A stretch of DNA of 64,000 nucleotides. Origin: Actinomycetota bacterium (GTDB taxonomy: Bacteria > Actinomycetota > Acidimicrobiia > Acidimicrobiales > JAJPHE01). Positions 43,713 through 52,106 of this stretch are shown here, piece after piece. The first letter of the stretch is position 1. Every line of letters starts with the position of its first letter. The translations under genes and the position numbers were made by a program. The notes beneath the pieces were generated by a model. The model saw only the letters and a list, made by a program, of their open reading frames with translations. It made no database searches and had not been told where the DNA came from. Location of the stretch: the NCBI GenBank assembly GCA_027315345.1, contig DAHUYE010000067.1, positions 1 to 64,000 of the forward strand, read 5' to 3'.

Positions 43713-44566
43713 CCGGGACCAATCCGTGGCTGGAGCGCCGTGTCCTCGCCTACGGCCATCAGGGCGGGGCCCGGGAGGCGCCCTCCAGCACCCTCTTCGC
43801 CTTCCGCACCGCCCTGGAGGCGGGGGCCACCGCCTTGGAGATGGACGTCCACGCCACCGCCGACGGGCATCTGATCGTCTGCCACGACAGCACCGTGGAC
43901 CGCACCACGGAGGGATCCGGGCGCATTGCCGACCTGACTTTGGCCCAGGTCCAGGCCCTGGACAACGCCTACTGGTTCGCCCCCGGGGAGGTGGCCGTCA
44001 CCGGCCGTCCCGAGGCGGATTATGTGCACCGGGGCCGGGCCGCCGATGACCCCGACTTCCGCATCCCCACCCTCCGGTCCGTCCTGGAGGCCTTCCCCGG
44101 CGTCTTTCTGAACCTGGACATCAAACAGACCGCCCCGGCGGTCCCGGCTTACGAGGAATCGCTGGTCCGGCTCCTGAGCGAATTCGGGCGCACCGATGAC
44201 GTGATCGTGGCCTCCTTCAACGACGCCTCCACCGCCACCGTGGCCCGGCTGGACCCCCGGCTGGCCACCTCGGCCGGCACCGCCGATTCGGCCACGTTCT
44301 GGCAGGCGTTCCGGTCCGGTTCACCCCTCCCGACCACCACCCACCGGGCCCTGCAGATCCCGACCCACTTCGCCTCCACCCAGGTGGCCTCGGCCGAGCT
44401 CATCGACGCCGCCCACGCCGCCGGCCTGGCCGTGCACTTCTGGACCATCGATGAGCCATCCGAGATGGAGGAACTCATCGGCCTGGGCGCCGACGGGATC
44501 ATGACCGACCGCCCCGCCGTCCTGGCCGGGGTCCTCGAGGCCAGGGGCGTCGCCTACCGGCCTTGA
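43709..44566 (+). CDS. Glycerophosphodiester phosphodiesterase
   Basis: A 285-residue TIM-barrel phosphodiesterase that releases glycerol-3-phosphate from deacylated phospholipids. The catalytic opening is AYGHQGGAREAPSSTLFAF (His and Glu of the usual H-R-G ... P-E-N-T), followed by LEMDVHATADGHLIVCHD with the metal-binding Glu, Asp and His. A GDPD-specific insertion (about 75-110) follows, and the ending has VHFWTID and LGADGIMTDRP. No signal peptide, so cytoplasmic. Its 3' end overlaps the convergent VOC gene by 13 nt. Confidence 0.9.
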   Translation: MTGTNPWLERRVLAYGHQGGAREAPSSTLFAFRTALEAGATALEMDVHATADGHLIVCHDSTVDRTTEGSGRIADLTLAQVQALDNAYWFAPGEVAVTGRPEADYVHRGRAADDPDFRIPTLRSVLEAFPGVFLNLDIKQTAPAVPAYEESLVRLLSEFGRTDDVIVASFNDASTATVARLDPRLATSAGTADSATFWQAFRSGSPLPTTTHRALQIPTHFASTQVASAELIDAAHAAGLAVHFWTIDEPSEMEELIGLGADGIMTDRPAVLAGVLEARGVAYRP

Positions 44567-45174
44567 CCGGCCGTCATGAAGGCGATGGGGACGGCCGAGC
44601 CGGCGGCGTGGTCGAGAGAGGCGATGCGCCGGCCGGGCTGGACCGCCTCCTTGATGTCCCTCAACCGGTCGCCCAGGGCGGCTGCGGTCCGGTCCAGATC
44701 CGAGACGGTGAAGGCCAGCCCCCAGAAACGGGCCGGCCCCTCCCCGGTGACCTCGGGGGATCCGACCAGCTCCAGGATGGCTTCGCCCAACCGGAAGAAG
44801 ACCTGGGTGGACGGCCGGCCGGGCCGCCCGGCGTCCCGGCGGCGGCGCTCGAAGATCCCGACCCGGCCCAGGGCGCCCACCGTCCGCTCGATATCGGGGG
44901 TCATCACCACCACGTGGTCGAGGCAGACCACCCCGTTGTCGTGCTCGGGCCCGGGGTGGTCCGGGCCGGGCTCCTCCGCCACCGTGGTGGCCAGTCCGTC
45001 GATCCCCTCGGTGACCTCGGCGGCGGCCAGCGCCCAGCTCGTGATGCCTTCTCCCGGGGCACCCAGGGCGAAGTCGATGCCGCCGACCCGGCAGGCGCCG
45101 GCCTCCACCCTGAAGCCGAGGCCGGCCCACAACTCAGGGGGGTCGGAGATGCTGAAGCCGGCCAGGATGGCCAT
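44554..45174 (-). CDS. VOC-family (glyoxalase-like) protein
   Basis: A 206-residue protein with two vicinal-oxygen-chelate modules. The second has the clearer pattern: CLDHVVVMTPDIERTV (metal His), QVFFRLGEAILELVG (Glu) and WGLAFTVSDLDRTAAAL. The first half has a weaker FSISDPPELWAGLGF match. Such proteins act as glyoxalases, dioxygenases or bleomycin-type binders. Specific role unknown. The stop lies inside the end of the GDPD gene on the other strand. Confidence 0.78.
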   Translation of the reverse strand: MAILAGFSISDPPELWAGLGFRVEAGACRVGGIDFALGAPGEGITSWALAAAEVTEGIDGLATTVAEEPGPDHPGPEHDNGVVCLDHVVVMTPDIERTVGALGRVGIFERRRRDAGRPGRPSTQVFFRLGEAILELVGSPEVTGEGPARFWGLAFTVSDLDRTAAALGDRLRDIKEAVQPGRRIASLDHAAGSAVPIAFMTAGQGR

Positions 45175-45209
45175 GTTGGAGAGCTCAGTCGGGCCGGGGC
45201 GAGGTCAGT

Positions 45210-45293
45210 TCAGCCTCGGCCGCAGTTCGGCTTCTTACCGTGATTCGCCTTCTTCTTGGCGCGGAGCTTCCTCTTGACGGTACGGCGTGACAT
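45210..45293 (-). CDS. Ribosomal protein bL37-like micro-protein
   Basis: A 27-residue, very basic protein starting MSRRTVKRKLRAKKK and containing KANHGKKPN. The KANHGK-x-PN core is what I recall from the tiny large-subunit protein bL37 of mycobacterial ribosomes, which is also of this size and charge. It is intact between an ATG (45293) and a stop (45210) in the gap between the VOC gene and ychF. It would bind 23S rRNA at the ribosome surface. Recognised from memory of the family, without alignment. Confidence 0.75.
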   Translation of the reverse strand: MSRRTVKRKLRAKKKANHGKKPNCGRG

Positions 45294-45355
45294 GACCGAA
45301 GGGTACCCGTCCCCGGACGGCCGCCTCCCCGGTCGGGCCCGGGGTGGCCGCCCGA

Positions 45356-45361
45356 TAGCGT
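45356..45361 (+). promoter_or_regulatory. -10 box TAGCGT of ychF
   Basis: TAGCGT ends 8 nt before ATG 45370; no Shine-Dalgarno fits. It would drive ychF and the closely spaced DUF192 and rsmI genes. Confidence 0.4.
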
Positions 45362-45369
45362 GAGCGGTC

Positions 45370-46452
45370 ATGACCACCGAGCGTCTGGGCATCGTGGGAT
45401 TGCCCAACTCGGGCAAGTCCTCCCTGTTCAACGCCCTGACCGGGGGGTCGGCCCTGGTGGCCTCCCATCCCTTCTCCACCACCGACACCACCCAGGGGGT
45501 GGCCCTGGTGCCCGACGACCGTCTGGACCAGCTGGCCGTCATGAGCAAGTCGAAGAAGGTGGTGCACACCACCGTCGAACTGGTCGACATCGCCGGCCTG
45601 GTGGCCGGGGCGGCCGGGGGTGAGGGCCTGGGCAACCGCTTCCTGGCCGGGGTCAGGGAGGTGGACGCCCTGCTGCTGGTGCTGCGGGCCTTCGAGGACG
45701 CCGAGGTGGTGGGCGGCAGCGACCCGGTCGAGGATCTGGGGATTCTCGAGCTGGAACTGGTCCTGGCCGACGCCGCCACGGTCGAGTCCCAGGTGGACAA
45801 GCGGCGCAAGGCGGCCCGGGCCGACAAGAGCCTGGCCGGGGAGGTGGCGGCGCTGGAGGCGGCCCTGGTCGAGCTCCAGGGGGGCACTCCGCTGTACCGG
45901 TCCGGCCTCTCGGCCGAGGACCGCAAGGCGCTGATCCCGTTCTTCCTGCTCACCAACAAGCCCGTCCTGGCCGTGGTCAACCTGGGCGAGGACCAGCTCG
46001 GTGAGGCCGAGACCCTGATCAAGCCGGTGGCGGAGGAACTGGGCCGGGGCGGGGAGGTCCTCGGCGTCTGCGTGCAACTCGAGGCCGAGTCCGCCCAGCT
46101 GGACGAGGCCGGCCGGGCCGAGCTCCTGGAGGGCCTGGGCCTGGGGGAAGGGGCGCTGCCCCGGGTGGCCCGCACCGCCTACCACCTGCTGGGCCGGCGG
46201 ACCTTTCTCACCACCGGGGACAAGGAGTCCCGGGCCTGGACCTTCCGGGCCGGGGCCCGGGCCCCGGAGTGCGCCGGGGTCATCCACTCCGATCTGCAGC
46301 GCGGCTTCATCCGGGCCGAGGTCATCCGCTGGGACGAGTTGCTCAAGCTGGGATCGTGGAGCGCGGCCCGGGACGCGGGCAAGCTCAGGGTCGAGGGCAA
46401 GGACTACGAGGTGGCGGACGGGGACGTTTTGGAGATCCGCTTCAACGTCTGA
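45370..46452 (+). CDS. ychF: Redox-regulated ATPase YchF (OLA1 family)
   Basis: A 360-residue Obg-family P-loop protein. G1 is GLPNSGKSS, G3 is DIAGLVAGAA, and the G4 region reads NKPV rather than NKxD, the change that gives YchF its preference for ATP over GTP. A coiled-coil insertion (about 120-200) and the C-terminal TGS domain with KLRVEGKDYEVADGDVLEIRFNV are normal. It binds ribosomes and affects stress responses. First gene of a likely ychF-DUF192-rsmI operon. Confidence 0.95.
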   Translation: MTTERLGIVGLPNSGKSSLFNALTGGSALVASHPFSTTDTTQGVALVPDDRLDQLAVMSKSKKVVHTTVELVDIAGLVAGAAGGEGLGNRFLAGVREVDALLLVLRAFEDAEVVGGSDPVEDLGILELELVLADAATVESQVDKRRKAARADKSLAGEVAALEAALVELQGGTPLYRSGLSAEDRKALIPFFLLTNKPVLAVVNLGEDQLGEAETLIKPVAEELGRGGEVLGVCVQLEAESAQLDEAGRAELLEGLGLGEGALPRVARTAYHLLGRRTFLTTGDKESRAWTFRAGARAPECAGVIHSDLQRGFIRAEVIRWDELLKLGSWSAARDAGKLRVEGKDYEVADGDVLEIRFNV

Positions 46453-46466
46453 CGGGGGGCGGTCGG

Positions 46467-46793
46467 ATGGCGTGGCTGATGAGAGAGGACCAGGTGCTGG
46501 CCTCGGTCGAGGTGGTGACCGCCCGGCTGGGGCGTCTGCGGGCCCTGTCCGGCCGGATGGACGGCGCCCTGGTGTTCCGCCCGGCCTGGGCCACCCACAC
46601 CCTGGGGGCCCCGGGCCGGGTCGACATCGTATTTTGTGACTCGGACCTGGTGGTGTTGGAGATCCTGGCCGGGGTGGCTCCCAACCGGGTGACCCGGCTG
46701 CGGCCCCGGGCCCGCAGCGTCATCGGGGCGGAGGCGGGATTCATCGGCCGGCACGGCCTGGCCGTGGCGGACCGACTCGAGATCAAGGAGTGA
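46467..46793 (+). CDS. DUF192-family protein
   Basis: A 108-residue protein with the DUF192 layout: MREDQVLASVEVV, an RPAWATHTLG segment, VDIVFCDSDLVVLEI and RARSVIGAEAGFIGRHGL. Members are small all-beta proteins of unknown function, often exported; no signal peptide is seen here. ATG 46467 follows a GGGGGGCGGTCGG run. It overlaps rsmI by 4 nt (GTGA). Confidence 0.8.
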   Translation: MAWLMREDQVLASVEVVTARLGRLRALSGRMDGALVFRPAWATHTLGAPGRVDIVFCDSDLVVLEILAGVAPNRVTRLRPRARSVIGAEAGFIGRHGLAVADRLEIKE

Positions 46794-47632
46794 AGGCCCA
46801 GCCGGGGCGGCTGGTCCTGGTGGCCACGCCCATTGGGAACCTGGGGGACCTCTCGCCCCGGGCCGTGGAAGCCCTGGGCGGGGCCGACGTGATCCTCTGC
46901 GAGGACACCCGCCGGACCCGCACCCTGCTGACCCACGCCGGCCTGTCCGGCCGGCGGCTGGTGGCCATGGACGCCAACCGGGAAGCCGCCGCCGTGACCC
47001 GGGTGCTGGGCCTCATCCGGGAGGGACGGACGGTGGCCCTGGCCACCGACGCCGGCATGCCGGCCGTCTCCGACCCGGGGGCCAGGCTGGTGGCGGCGGT
47101 GGCGGCGGCCGGGGAGGAGGTGGTGGTGGTGCCGGGCCCTTCGGCGGCCCTGGCCGCCCTGGTGGTGAGCGGACTGCCCACCGACCGCTTCGTCTTCGAG
47201 GGTTTCCTGCCCCGCAAGGGCTCCGAGCGGGCCGCCCGGCTGGAGGCTCTGGCCGGGGAGGTACGCACCAGCGTCATATTCGAGGCGCCCCTGCGCCTGG
47301 GCGCCACCCTGGCCGACCTGGCCGGCGCCTGCGGGTCAGAACGCCCGGTGGCGGTGGCCCGGGAGCTGACCAAGCTCCACGAGGAGGTGTGGCGCGGTTC
47401 CCTGGGGGAGGCGGCCGCGCTGGCCGCCTGCGCCCCACCCCGGGGCGAGCAGGTGATCGTGCTGGGGGGCCTGGCCCCCGACGCCGTCGCCCCCGATGAC
47501 CAGACCGTCGGGGCGGCCCTCCGGGAGCGCCTGGAAGCCGGGGACTCGGCCCGGGACGCGGCCCGGACGGTGGCGGCCGAGTTGGGGATACCCCGCCGGC
47601 GGGCCTACGAGCTGGCCCTCAGATCGCGCTAG
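46790..47632 (+). CDS. rsmI: 16S rRNA (cytidine(1402)-2'-O)-methyltransferase
   Basis: A 280-residue tetrapyrrole-methylase-fold enzyme that methylates C1402 in the ribosomal decoding centre. LVLVATPIGNLGDLSPRA, ILCEDTRRTRTLL, ALATDAGMPAVSDPG, VVPGPSAALAALVVSGLP and the RPVAVARELTKLHEEVWRG segment are all diagnostic. GTG 46790 overlaps the DUF192 stop. It is followed on the opposite strand by an AbrB-like gene and then metG, an order shared with Bacillus. Confidence 0.95.
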   Translation: MKAQPGRLVLVATPIGNLGDLSPRAVEALGGADVILCEDTRRTRTLLTHAGLSGRRLVAMDANREAAAVTRVLGLIREGRTVALATDAGMPAVSDPGARLVAAVAAAGEEVVVVPGPSAALAALVVSGLPTDRFVFEGFLPRKGSERAARLEALAGEVRTSVIFEAPLRLGATLADLAGACGSERPVAVARELTKLHEEVWRGSLGEAAALAACAPPRGEQVIVLGGLAPDAVAPDDQTVGAALRERLEAGDSARDAARTVAAELGIPRRRAYELALRSR

Positions 47633-47665
47633 CCGCCTGCCGCTGGCCCTGACCGGTGGCCGGCG

Positions 47666-47950
47666 TCAGCCGCTGGCCGCCAGCCGGTCGTCCTGGCCGT
47701 GGTCGGCCAGATCGGCCAGCGCCCCGGCGCAGTCCGAGCAGACCCAGTGCTCCCGGTAGGAGTGGAGCTTCTCCTCACCCGAGCAGAAGGCGCAGGCCCG
47801 GCCGGCCTTGGTCAGGGTGATGGCTCCGTCCCTCACCGCGATCTCGAGTTCGTCACCGGCCTTGATGCCGAGCATCCGGCGCAACTCGACCGGCACCACG
47901 ATTCGGCCGAGGTGGTCGATCCGCCGCGGCAGACCACCGTTATTCATCAT
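47666..47950 (-). CDS. AbrB/SpoVT-type DNA-binding protein with zinc ribbon
   Basis: A 94-residue regulator. The N-terminal AbrB domain reads RRIDHLGRIVVPVELRRMLG followed by DELEIAVRDGAITL, the classic swapped-hairpin motif. The second half carries CAFC and CSDC about 20 residues apart, a treble-clef or zinc-ribbon-like site not present in Bacillus AbrB. GGAGAGGG precedes the tandem ATG codons by about 5 nt. It is divergent from metG with 34 bp between them, so it could repress metG and itself. Not a toxin-antitoxin member: no toxin gene is adjacent. Confidence 0.82.
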   Translation of the reverse strand: MMNNGGLPRRIDHLGRIVVPVELRRMLGIKAGDELEIAVRDGAITLTKAGRACAFCSGEEKLHSYREHWVCSDCAGALADLADHGQDDRLAASG

Positions 47951-47971
47951 TAGTCCCTCTCCTTGCGTCGG

Positions 47972-47977
47972 TAGGGT
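47972..47977 (+). promoter_or_regulatory. -10 box TAGGGT of metG
   Basis: TAGGGT ends 7 nt before the metG GTG (47985). With no ribosome-binding site in the gap, the mRNA is probably leaderless, whereas the divergent AbrB-like gene has a clear GGAGAGGG. Confidence 0.45.
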
Positions 47978-47984
47978 ACGGCCG

Positions 47985-49493
47985 GTGGGACGCCTCTTTT
48001 TGACTACCCCTATCTATTACGTCAATGACGTCCCCCACATCGGGCATGCCTACACCACTGTGACAGCTGACGCCGTCGCCCGCTGGCATCGCCTGGCCGG
48101 TGAGAGTGTGTTCTTTCTCACCGGAACCGATGAGCACGGGGTGAAGGTGGCCCGGGCCGCCGAGGCCGCCGGCCGCTCCAGCCAGGACCATGCCGACGCC
48201 ACCGCCGCCCGCTTCCAGGAGGCGTGGAAGCTCCTCGACATCAGCTACGACGATTTCATCCGCACCACCGAACCCCGCCACCAGCTGACCGTCCAGGCCT
48301 TTCTCCAGAAGGCCTACGACAACGGCCACATCGAACTGGACACCTACGAGGGCCTCTACTGCGTGGCCTGCGAGGCCTACTACGTCGAGTCGGATCTGGA
48401 CGACGGGTTGCGCTGTCCCATCCACGGCACCCCGGTGGAACGCCTGGTGGAGGAGAACTACTTCTTCCGCCTGTCCCGCTTCCAGGACCGTCTACTCGAG
48501 TGGTACGAGGCCCATCCCGATTTCGTTTCGCCCCCGTCCAAGCGCAACGAGGCCCTGGGCATCATCCGCCAGGGCCTGGACGACGTGTCGCTGAGCCGCA
48601 CCTCGACCACCTGGGGGGTCACGGTCCCCTGGGACGAAAAACACGTGTTCTACGTGTGGTTCGACGCCCTTATCAACTACGCCACCGCCATCGGCTACTC
48701 CAGCGATCCCGACCGTTTCGGGGCCTGGTGGCCGACCACCCACCACATCATCGGCAAGGACATCCTGCGTTTTCACTGCGTGTACTGGCCGGCCATGTGT
48801 ATGGCCGTCGGCCTGGATCCTCCTCCGCACATTTCCGTGCACGGCTTCCTCCTGGTGGGCGGGGAGAAGATGTCCAAGACCCGGCTCAACCAGATCGCGC
48901 CGGCCGACCTGGTCAACGACTTCGGCGTGGACGGCTTCCGCTACCACTTCCTGCGCGACGTGCCCTTCGGCCCGGACGGGGACTTCTCCTACGAGGGAAT
49001 GATCAGCCGTTACAACTCCGACCTGGCCAACAACCTGGGCAACCTGCTGTCCCGGGTGGCCACGGTGGTGGCCCGCAAATGCGGGGGAGTGGGCCCCCGG
49101 GCCCGCCCGGACAGCCCCCTGGCCGCCGTGGCCGCTCAGGCCGTGGCCACCGCCGATGCCGCCTGGCGCCGGGTGGCGCCCAGCGAGGCGCTGGATGCGA
49201 CCTGGTCGATCCTGCGGGAGACCAACGCCGCCCTGGAGGCGGCCGAGCCCTGGCGGGCCGAGCCCGGCCCGGAGGTGGACGGGGTCCTGGGCGACGCCCT
49301 CGAGGTCCTGCGCCTGGTGGCCGTCCTGGCCTACCCCGCCATCCCCGGGGCCTGTGAGGAGTTGTGGCGCCGGATCGGCCTGAGCGGCTCCCCGGGAGAC
49401 GAGCGCCTACCGGCCGCGGCCGAATGGGGCGGCTATCCCGGCGGCCTGGAGGTCGTGCCGGGGGATCCGCTCTTCCCCCGTAAGACGGCCTGA
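47985..49493 (+). CDS. metG: Methionyl-tRNA synthetase
   Basis: A 502-residue class I synthetase charging tRNA-Met. The HIGH motif is at 18-21 (PHIGHAYT) and the KMSKS motif reads KMSKT near 295. The zinc-knuckle region retains CVAC and a later Cys (LRCPIHG). The anticodon-binding helical domain is present, but the optional C-terminal tRNA-binding EMAP domain found in Escherichia and Bacillus is absent, as in mycobacteria. GTG 47985 starts at the conserved GRLFLTTPIYYVN; the longer frame from 47808 is antisense to the AbrB-like gene. Confidence 0.95.
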   Translation: MGRLFLTTPIYYVNDVPHIGHAYTTVTADAVARWHRLAGESVFFLTGTDEHGVKVARAAEAAGRSSQDHADATAARFQEAWKLLDISYDDFIRTTEPRHQLTVQAFLQKAYDNGHIELDTYEGLYCVACEAYYVESDLDDGLRCPIHGTPVERLVEENYFFRLSRFQDRLLEWYEAHPDFVSPPSKRNEALGIIRQGLDDVSLSRTSTTWGVTVPWDEKHVFYVWFDALINYATAIGYSSDPDRFGAWWPTTHHIIGKDILRFHCVYWPAMCMAVGLDPPPHISVHGFLLVGGEKMSKTRLNQIAPADLVNDFGVDGFRYHFLRDVPFGPDGDFSYEGMISRYNSDLANNLGNLLSRVATVVARKCGGVGPRARPDSPLAAVAAQAVATADAAWRRVAPSEALDATWSILRETNAALEAAEPWRAEPGPEVDGVLGDALEVLRLVAVLAYPAIPGACEELWRRIGLSGSPGDERLPAAAEWGGYPGGLEVVPGDPLFPRKTA

Positions 49494-49499
49494 TCGGCC

Positions 49500-50270
49500 T
49501 TGACCTGGACCGACAGCCACTGCCACGTCCTGCGGGACGAGGACCCGGCCGCCACCGTGGCCCGGGCCCGGGCGGCCGGCGTGGACCGCTTCGTGCTGGT
49601 GGGCACCGAGGCGGAGGAGTCGAGGCGCTGCGTGGAGACGGCCCGGGCCCTGGGCGGCCCGGAGGGTGGCCTGTGGGCGGCGGTGGGCCTGCACCCCCAC
49701 GACGCCAAGACCGGCACCGGCCCGGTCCTGGCCCTCCTGGACGAGTTGGCCGGTGACCCGGTGGTGGTAGCGGTCGGGGAGTGCGGCCTTGACTACCACT
49801 ACGGCCATTCCCCGGCCGAGGACCAGAAGCGGGCCTTCGCCGAGCAGATTCAGGCCGCCCACCGCCTTGACCTGGCCCTGGTGATCCACAGCCGGTCGGC
49901 CTGGGACGATACCTTCGCCGTTCTGGAGGCCGAAGGGGTGCCGGAGCGGACCGTCTTCCACTGCTTCACCGGCGGCCCGGAGGAGGCCGAGCGGTGCCTG
50001 TCGGCCGGGGCCTACCTGAGCTTCTCCGGCATCGTCAGCTTCAAGAACGCCGGGGACGTCCGGGCCGCCGCCGCCGCCTGCCCGGCCGGGCGCTACCTGG
50101 TCGAGACGGACAGCCCTTTCCTGGCCCCGGTGCCCCACCGGGGTCAGACCAACGAGCCCGGCTTCCTGCCCCTGGTCGGGGCGGCCGTGGCCGCCGCCCG
50201 GGGCGAGTCCGTCGAGGCGGTCGAAGCCGCCTCCTCCTCGGCCGCCGCCGCCGTTTTCGGCTGGGCCTGA
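49500..50270 (+). CDS. tatD: TatD-family metal-dependent hydrolase/DNase
   Basis: A 256-residue TIM-barrel hydrolase. Metal ligands are seen in DSHCHV, VGECGLDYHY, LVIHSR, FHCFTG and VETDSPFLAP. The family members act as 3'-5' DNA or RNA exonucleases. TTG 49500 lies 6 nt after the metG stop and begins at the conserved TWTDSHCH, supporting co-transcription with metG. The metG-tatD pairing is conserved across many bacteria. Confidence 0.93.
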   Translation: MTWTDSHCHVLRDEDPAATVARARAAGVDRFVLVGTEAEESRRCVETARALGGPEGGLWAAVGLHPHDAKTGTGPVLALLDELAGDPVVVAVGECGLDYHYGHSPAEDQKRAFAEQIQAAHRLDLALVIHSRSAWDDTFAVLEAEGVPERTVFHCFTGGPEEAERCLSAGAYLSFSGIVSFKNAGDVRAAAAACPAGRYLVETDSPFLAPVPHRGQTNEPGFLPLVGAAVAAARGESVEAVEAASSSAAAAVFGWA

Positions 50271-50388
50271 CTCCCGGCCCGCCCGGCCCGGTTGCCCTCC
50301 CCGGGGGTCTCCCCTAGGGTGTCCAGGTCGCTGGCACGGTCGGCGATCCTTTGGGCGGAGCCACTGGTTCTGCCCCTCCCACGCCCTT

Positions 50389-51192
50389 ATGAGCGACGGT
50401 GAGTTGAACCCCCGCCGGCCCCAGGCCCTGCGGACCGTCGCGCCGTCGGCCATGGAAACGCCCGCCCCTGACCCCGGGGCGGGCCCCCGCCGGGCCCTCC
50501 CGGTCATCCTCTGCCTGGTCCTCCTGGTCGCCCCCCTGATGCTGGTCAAGGCCAGCTTCGGTCGGGCCGCCACCCGGCTCACCGCCGCCCACTCCTCCCC
50601 GGCCCGCTCCCGCTCGGCCGCCTCCCGGGGCTACGGCGTCCCCGACGGGATCCTCACCTCGGCCGACCTGGCCGCCGCCTCCGCCGACGGTGTCACCGCC
50701 TCGGGAGCCGCCGTGCTGCCCGCCGACGCCGCCCAGGCCGGCCCCGACGCCGCCGCCGAGGCTCCCGCTGCCGCGGTCGTGGCCCACATCGCCTCGGTCT
50801 CCCCGGCCCAGCCGGCCTCCTCCCCGCCGTCCACGGCGTCATCCCCGCCCAGCACGTACCCGCCGGTCACTTCGCCGCCGCCGACCGAGCCTCCGACCAC
50901 CTCACCGCCCACCACCCAGGCTCCGACCACCACCACCTCGGCGCCGCCCTCCCACACCGAGACCGGGCCCGCCTCCTGGTACCAGGCCCCGGCCGGGACC
51001 TGCGCCCACCCCACCCTCCCGTTCGGGACGGTGGTGACGGTGGAGAACCTGGCCAACGGGGCCACCACCACCTGCCGGGTCGAGGACCGGGGGCCGTATC
51101 AGGGAGGCCGGATCATCGACCTCTCCGAGGCCACCTTCTCCCAGATCGCCTCCACCTCCGACGGCGTCATCCAGGTCCGTATCTCCTGGTGA
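50389..51192 (+). CDS. Exported RlpA-like double-psi beta-barrel protein
   Basis: A 267-residue protein. Residues about 1-35 are cytoplasmic and Pro/Arg-rich, followed by one transmembrane or signal helix (ALPVILCLVLLVAPLMLV). Then comes an Ala-rich stretch and a long Pro/Ser/Thr-rich wall-spanning linker (about 140-185). The C-terminal 75 residues form a double-psi beta-barrel: ASWYQAPAGTCAHP, LPFGTVVTVENLANG, CRVEDRGPY and GRIIDLSEATF. RlpA relatives bind or cleave denuded peptidoglycan. In mycobacteria this locus holds rpfB and in Bacillus yabE; here the lysozyme-like Rpf domain is absent. Confidence 0.82.
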   Translation: MSDGELNPRRPQALRTVAPSAMETPAPDPGAGPRRALPVILCLVLLVAPLMLVKASFGRAATRLTAAHSSPARSRSAASRGYGVPDGILTSADLAAASADGVTASGAAVLPADAAQAGPDAAAEAPAAAVVAHIASVSPAQPASSPPSTASSPPSTYPPVTSPPPTEPPTTSPPTTQAPTTTTSAPPSHTETGPASWYQAPAGTCAHPTLPFGTVVTVENLANGATTTCRVEDRGPYQGGRIIDLSEATFSQIASTSDGVIQVRISW

Positions 51193-51211
51193 GCCGGTCG
51201 GCCGGGGCCGG

Positions 51212-52060
51212 CTGACCGAGCTGATCAACCGCCACGGGGTCCGCCCGAGCCGGGCCCTGGGCCAGAACTTCCTGGCCGACCCCAACACGGCCGATCGCAT
51301 CGCCCGCCTGGCCGGCGTCGGGCCCGGCCAGCGGGTCGTGGAGATCGGGGCCGGCCTGGGCTCGCTGACGGCGGCCCTGGCCGCCACCGGGGCGTCGGTC
51401 ACCGCCATCGAGCTTGACCACCGCCTGGCTGAGATCCTCCGGTCCGAGGCAGCCCCCCCGGGGGTGCGGGTGGTGGAGGGCGACGCCCTGCGCCTGGACT
51501 GGGAGTCGGTCCTGGGAGCGGCCCCCGGCGAAGTCGCTTCGGCTCCGTCCTGGGTGCTGGTCGCCAACCTGCCCTACAACGTGGCCACTCCGCTGGTGAT
51601 CGGGTTGTTGGAGACGGTCCCGGCCATCGCCCGCATGCTGGTCATGGTGCAGCGGGAGGTGGGGGAGCGGATGGCGGCCTCGGCCGGGGAGGACGCCTAC
51701 GGCGGGGTATCGGCCAAGATCGCCTACTGGGCCACCGCCCGGGTGGTGGGTCGGGTGCCTCCGACGGTGTTCATTCCACGGCCCAAGGTGGAGTCGGCCC
51801 TGGTCAGCCTGGAGAGGCGGCCGGCCCCGGCCGTGGGGGCCGAGGTCTCCTATGCCCGGCTGGTACAACTGATCAACGCCGGTTTCAGTAAGCGTCGAAA
51901 GATGCTCCGCGGCTCTCTGTCCGGGTGGGTGGAGGACGCCGCCTTCGTGCTGGCCGGCATCCCGCCCACGGCCCGGGCCGAGGACCTGAGTATCGAGGAC
52001 TGGGGCCGGCTGGCGGCGGCGGCGCCGGCGCCGACGCCGGGGCCGGGAGCGTCCCGGTGA
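51212..52060 (+). CDS. ksgA: 16S rRNA dimethyladenosine transferase KsgA/RsmA
   Basis: A 282-residue methyltransferase that dimethylates two adjacent adenosines near the 3' end of 16S rRNA. SRALGQNFLADP, VVEIGAGLGSLT, AIELDHRLAEIL, EGDALRLDW and VANLPYNVATPLV are all diagnostic. The conserved N-terminal GQNFL region requires a start at about 51212, where the only suitable codon is CTG (LTELINRHG). No ATG, GTG or TTG occurs in frame upstream, and the next one (GTG 51338) would delete GQNFL and part of motif I. It follows the RlpA-like gene by 19 nt. Confidence 0.9.
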   Translation: MTELINRHGVRPSRALGQNFLADPNTADRIARLAGVGPGQRVVEIGAGLGSLTAALAATGASVTAIELDHRLAEILRSEAAPPGVRVVEGDALRLDWESVLGAAPGEVASAPSWVLVANLPYNVATPLVIGLLETVPAIARMLVMVQREVGERMAASAGEDAYGGVSAKIAYWATARVVGRVPPTVFIPRPKVESALVSLERRPAPAVGAEVSYARLVQLINAGFSKRRKMLRGSLSGWVEDAAFVLAGIPPTARAEDLSIEDWGRLAAAAPAPTPGPGASR

Positions 52061-52106
52061 GCGCCGGGTTCGTGGGGCTGGAGGCCCCAACGCCGGGGGA
52101 GCCCCG

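Noticed and set aside
50389-51192. Resuscitation-promoting factor (rpfB) expected at this locus
   Set aside because: The lysozyme-like Rpf domain is absent; only a double-psi barrel is present.
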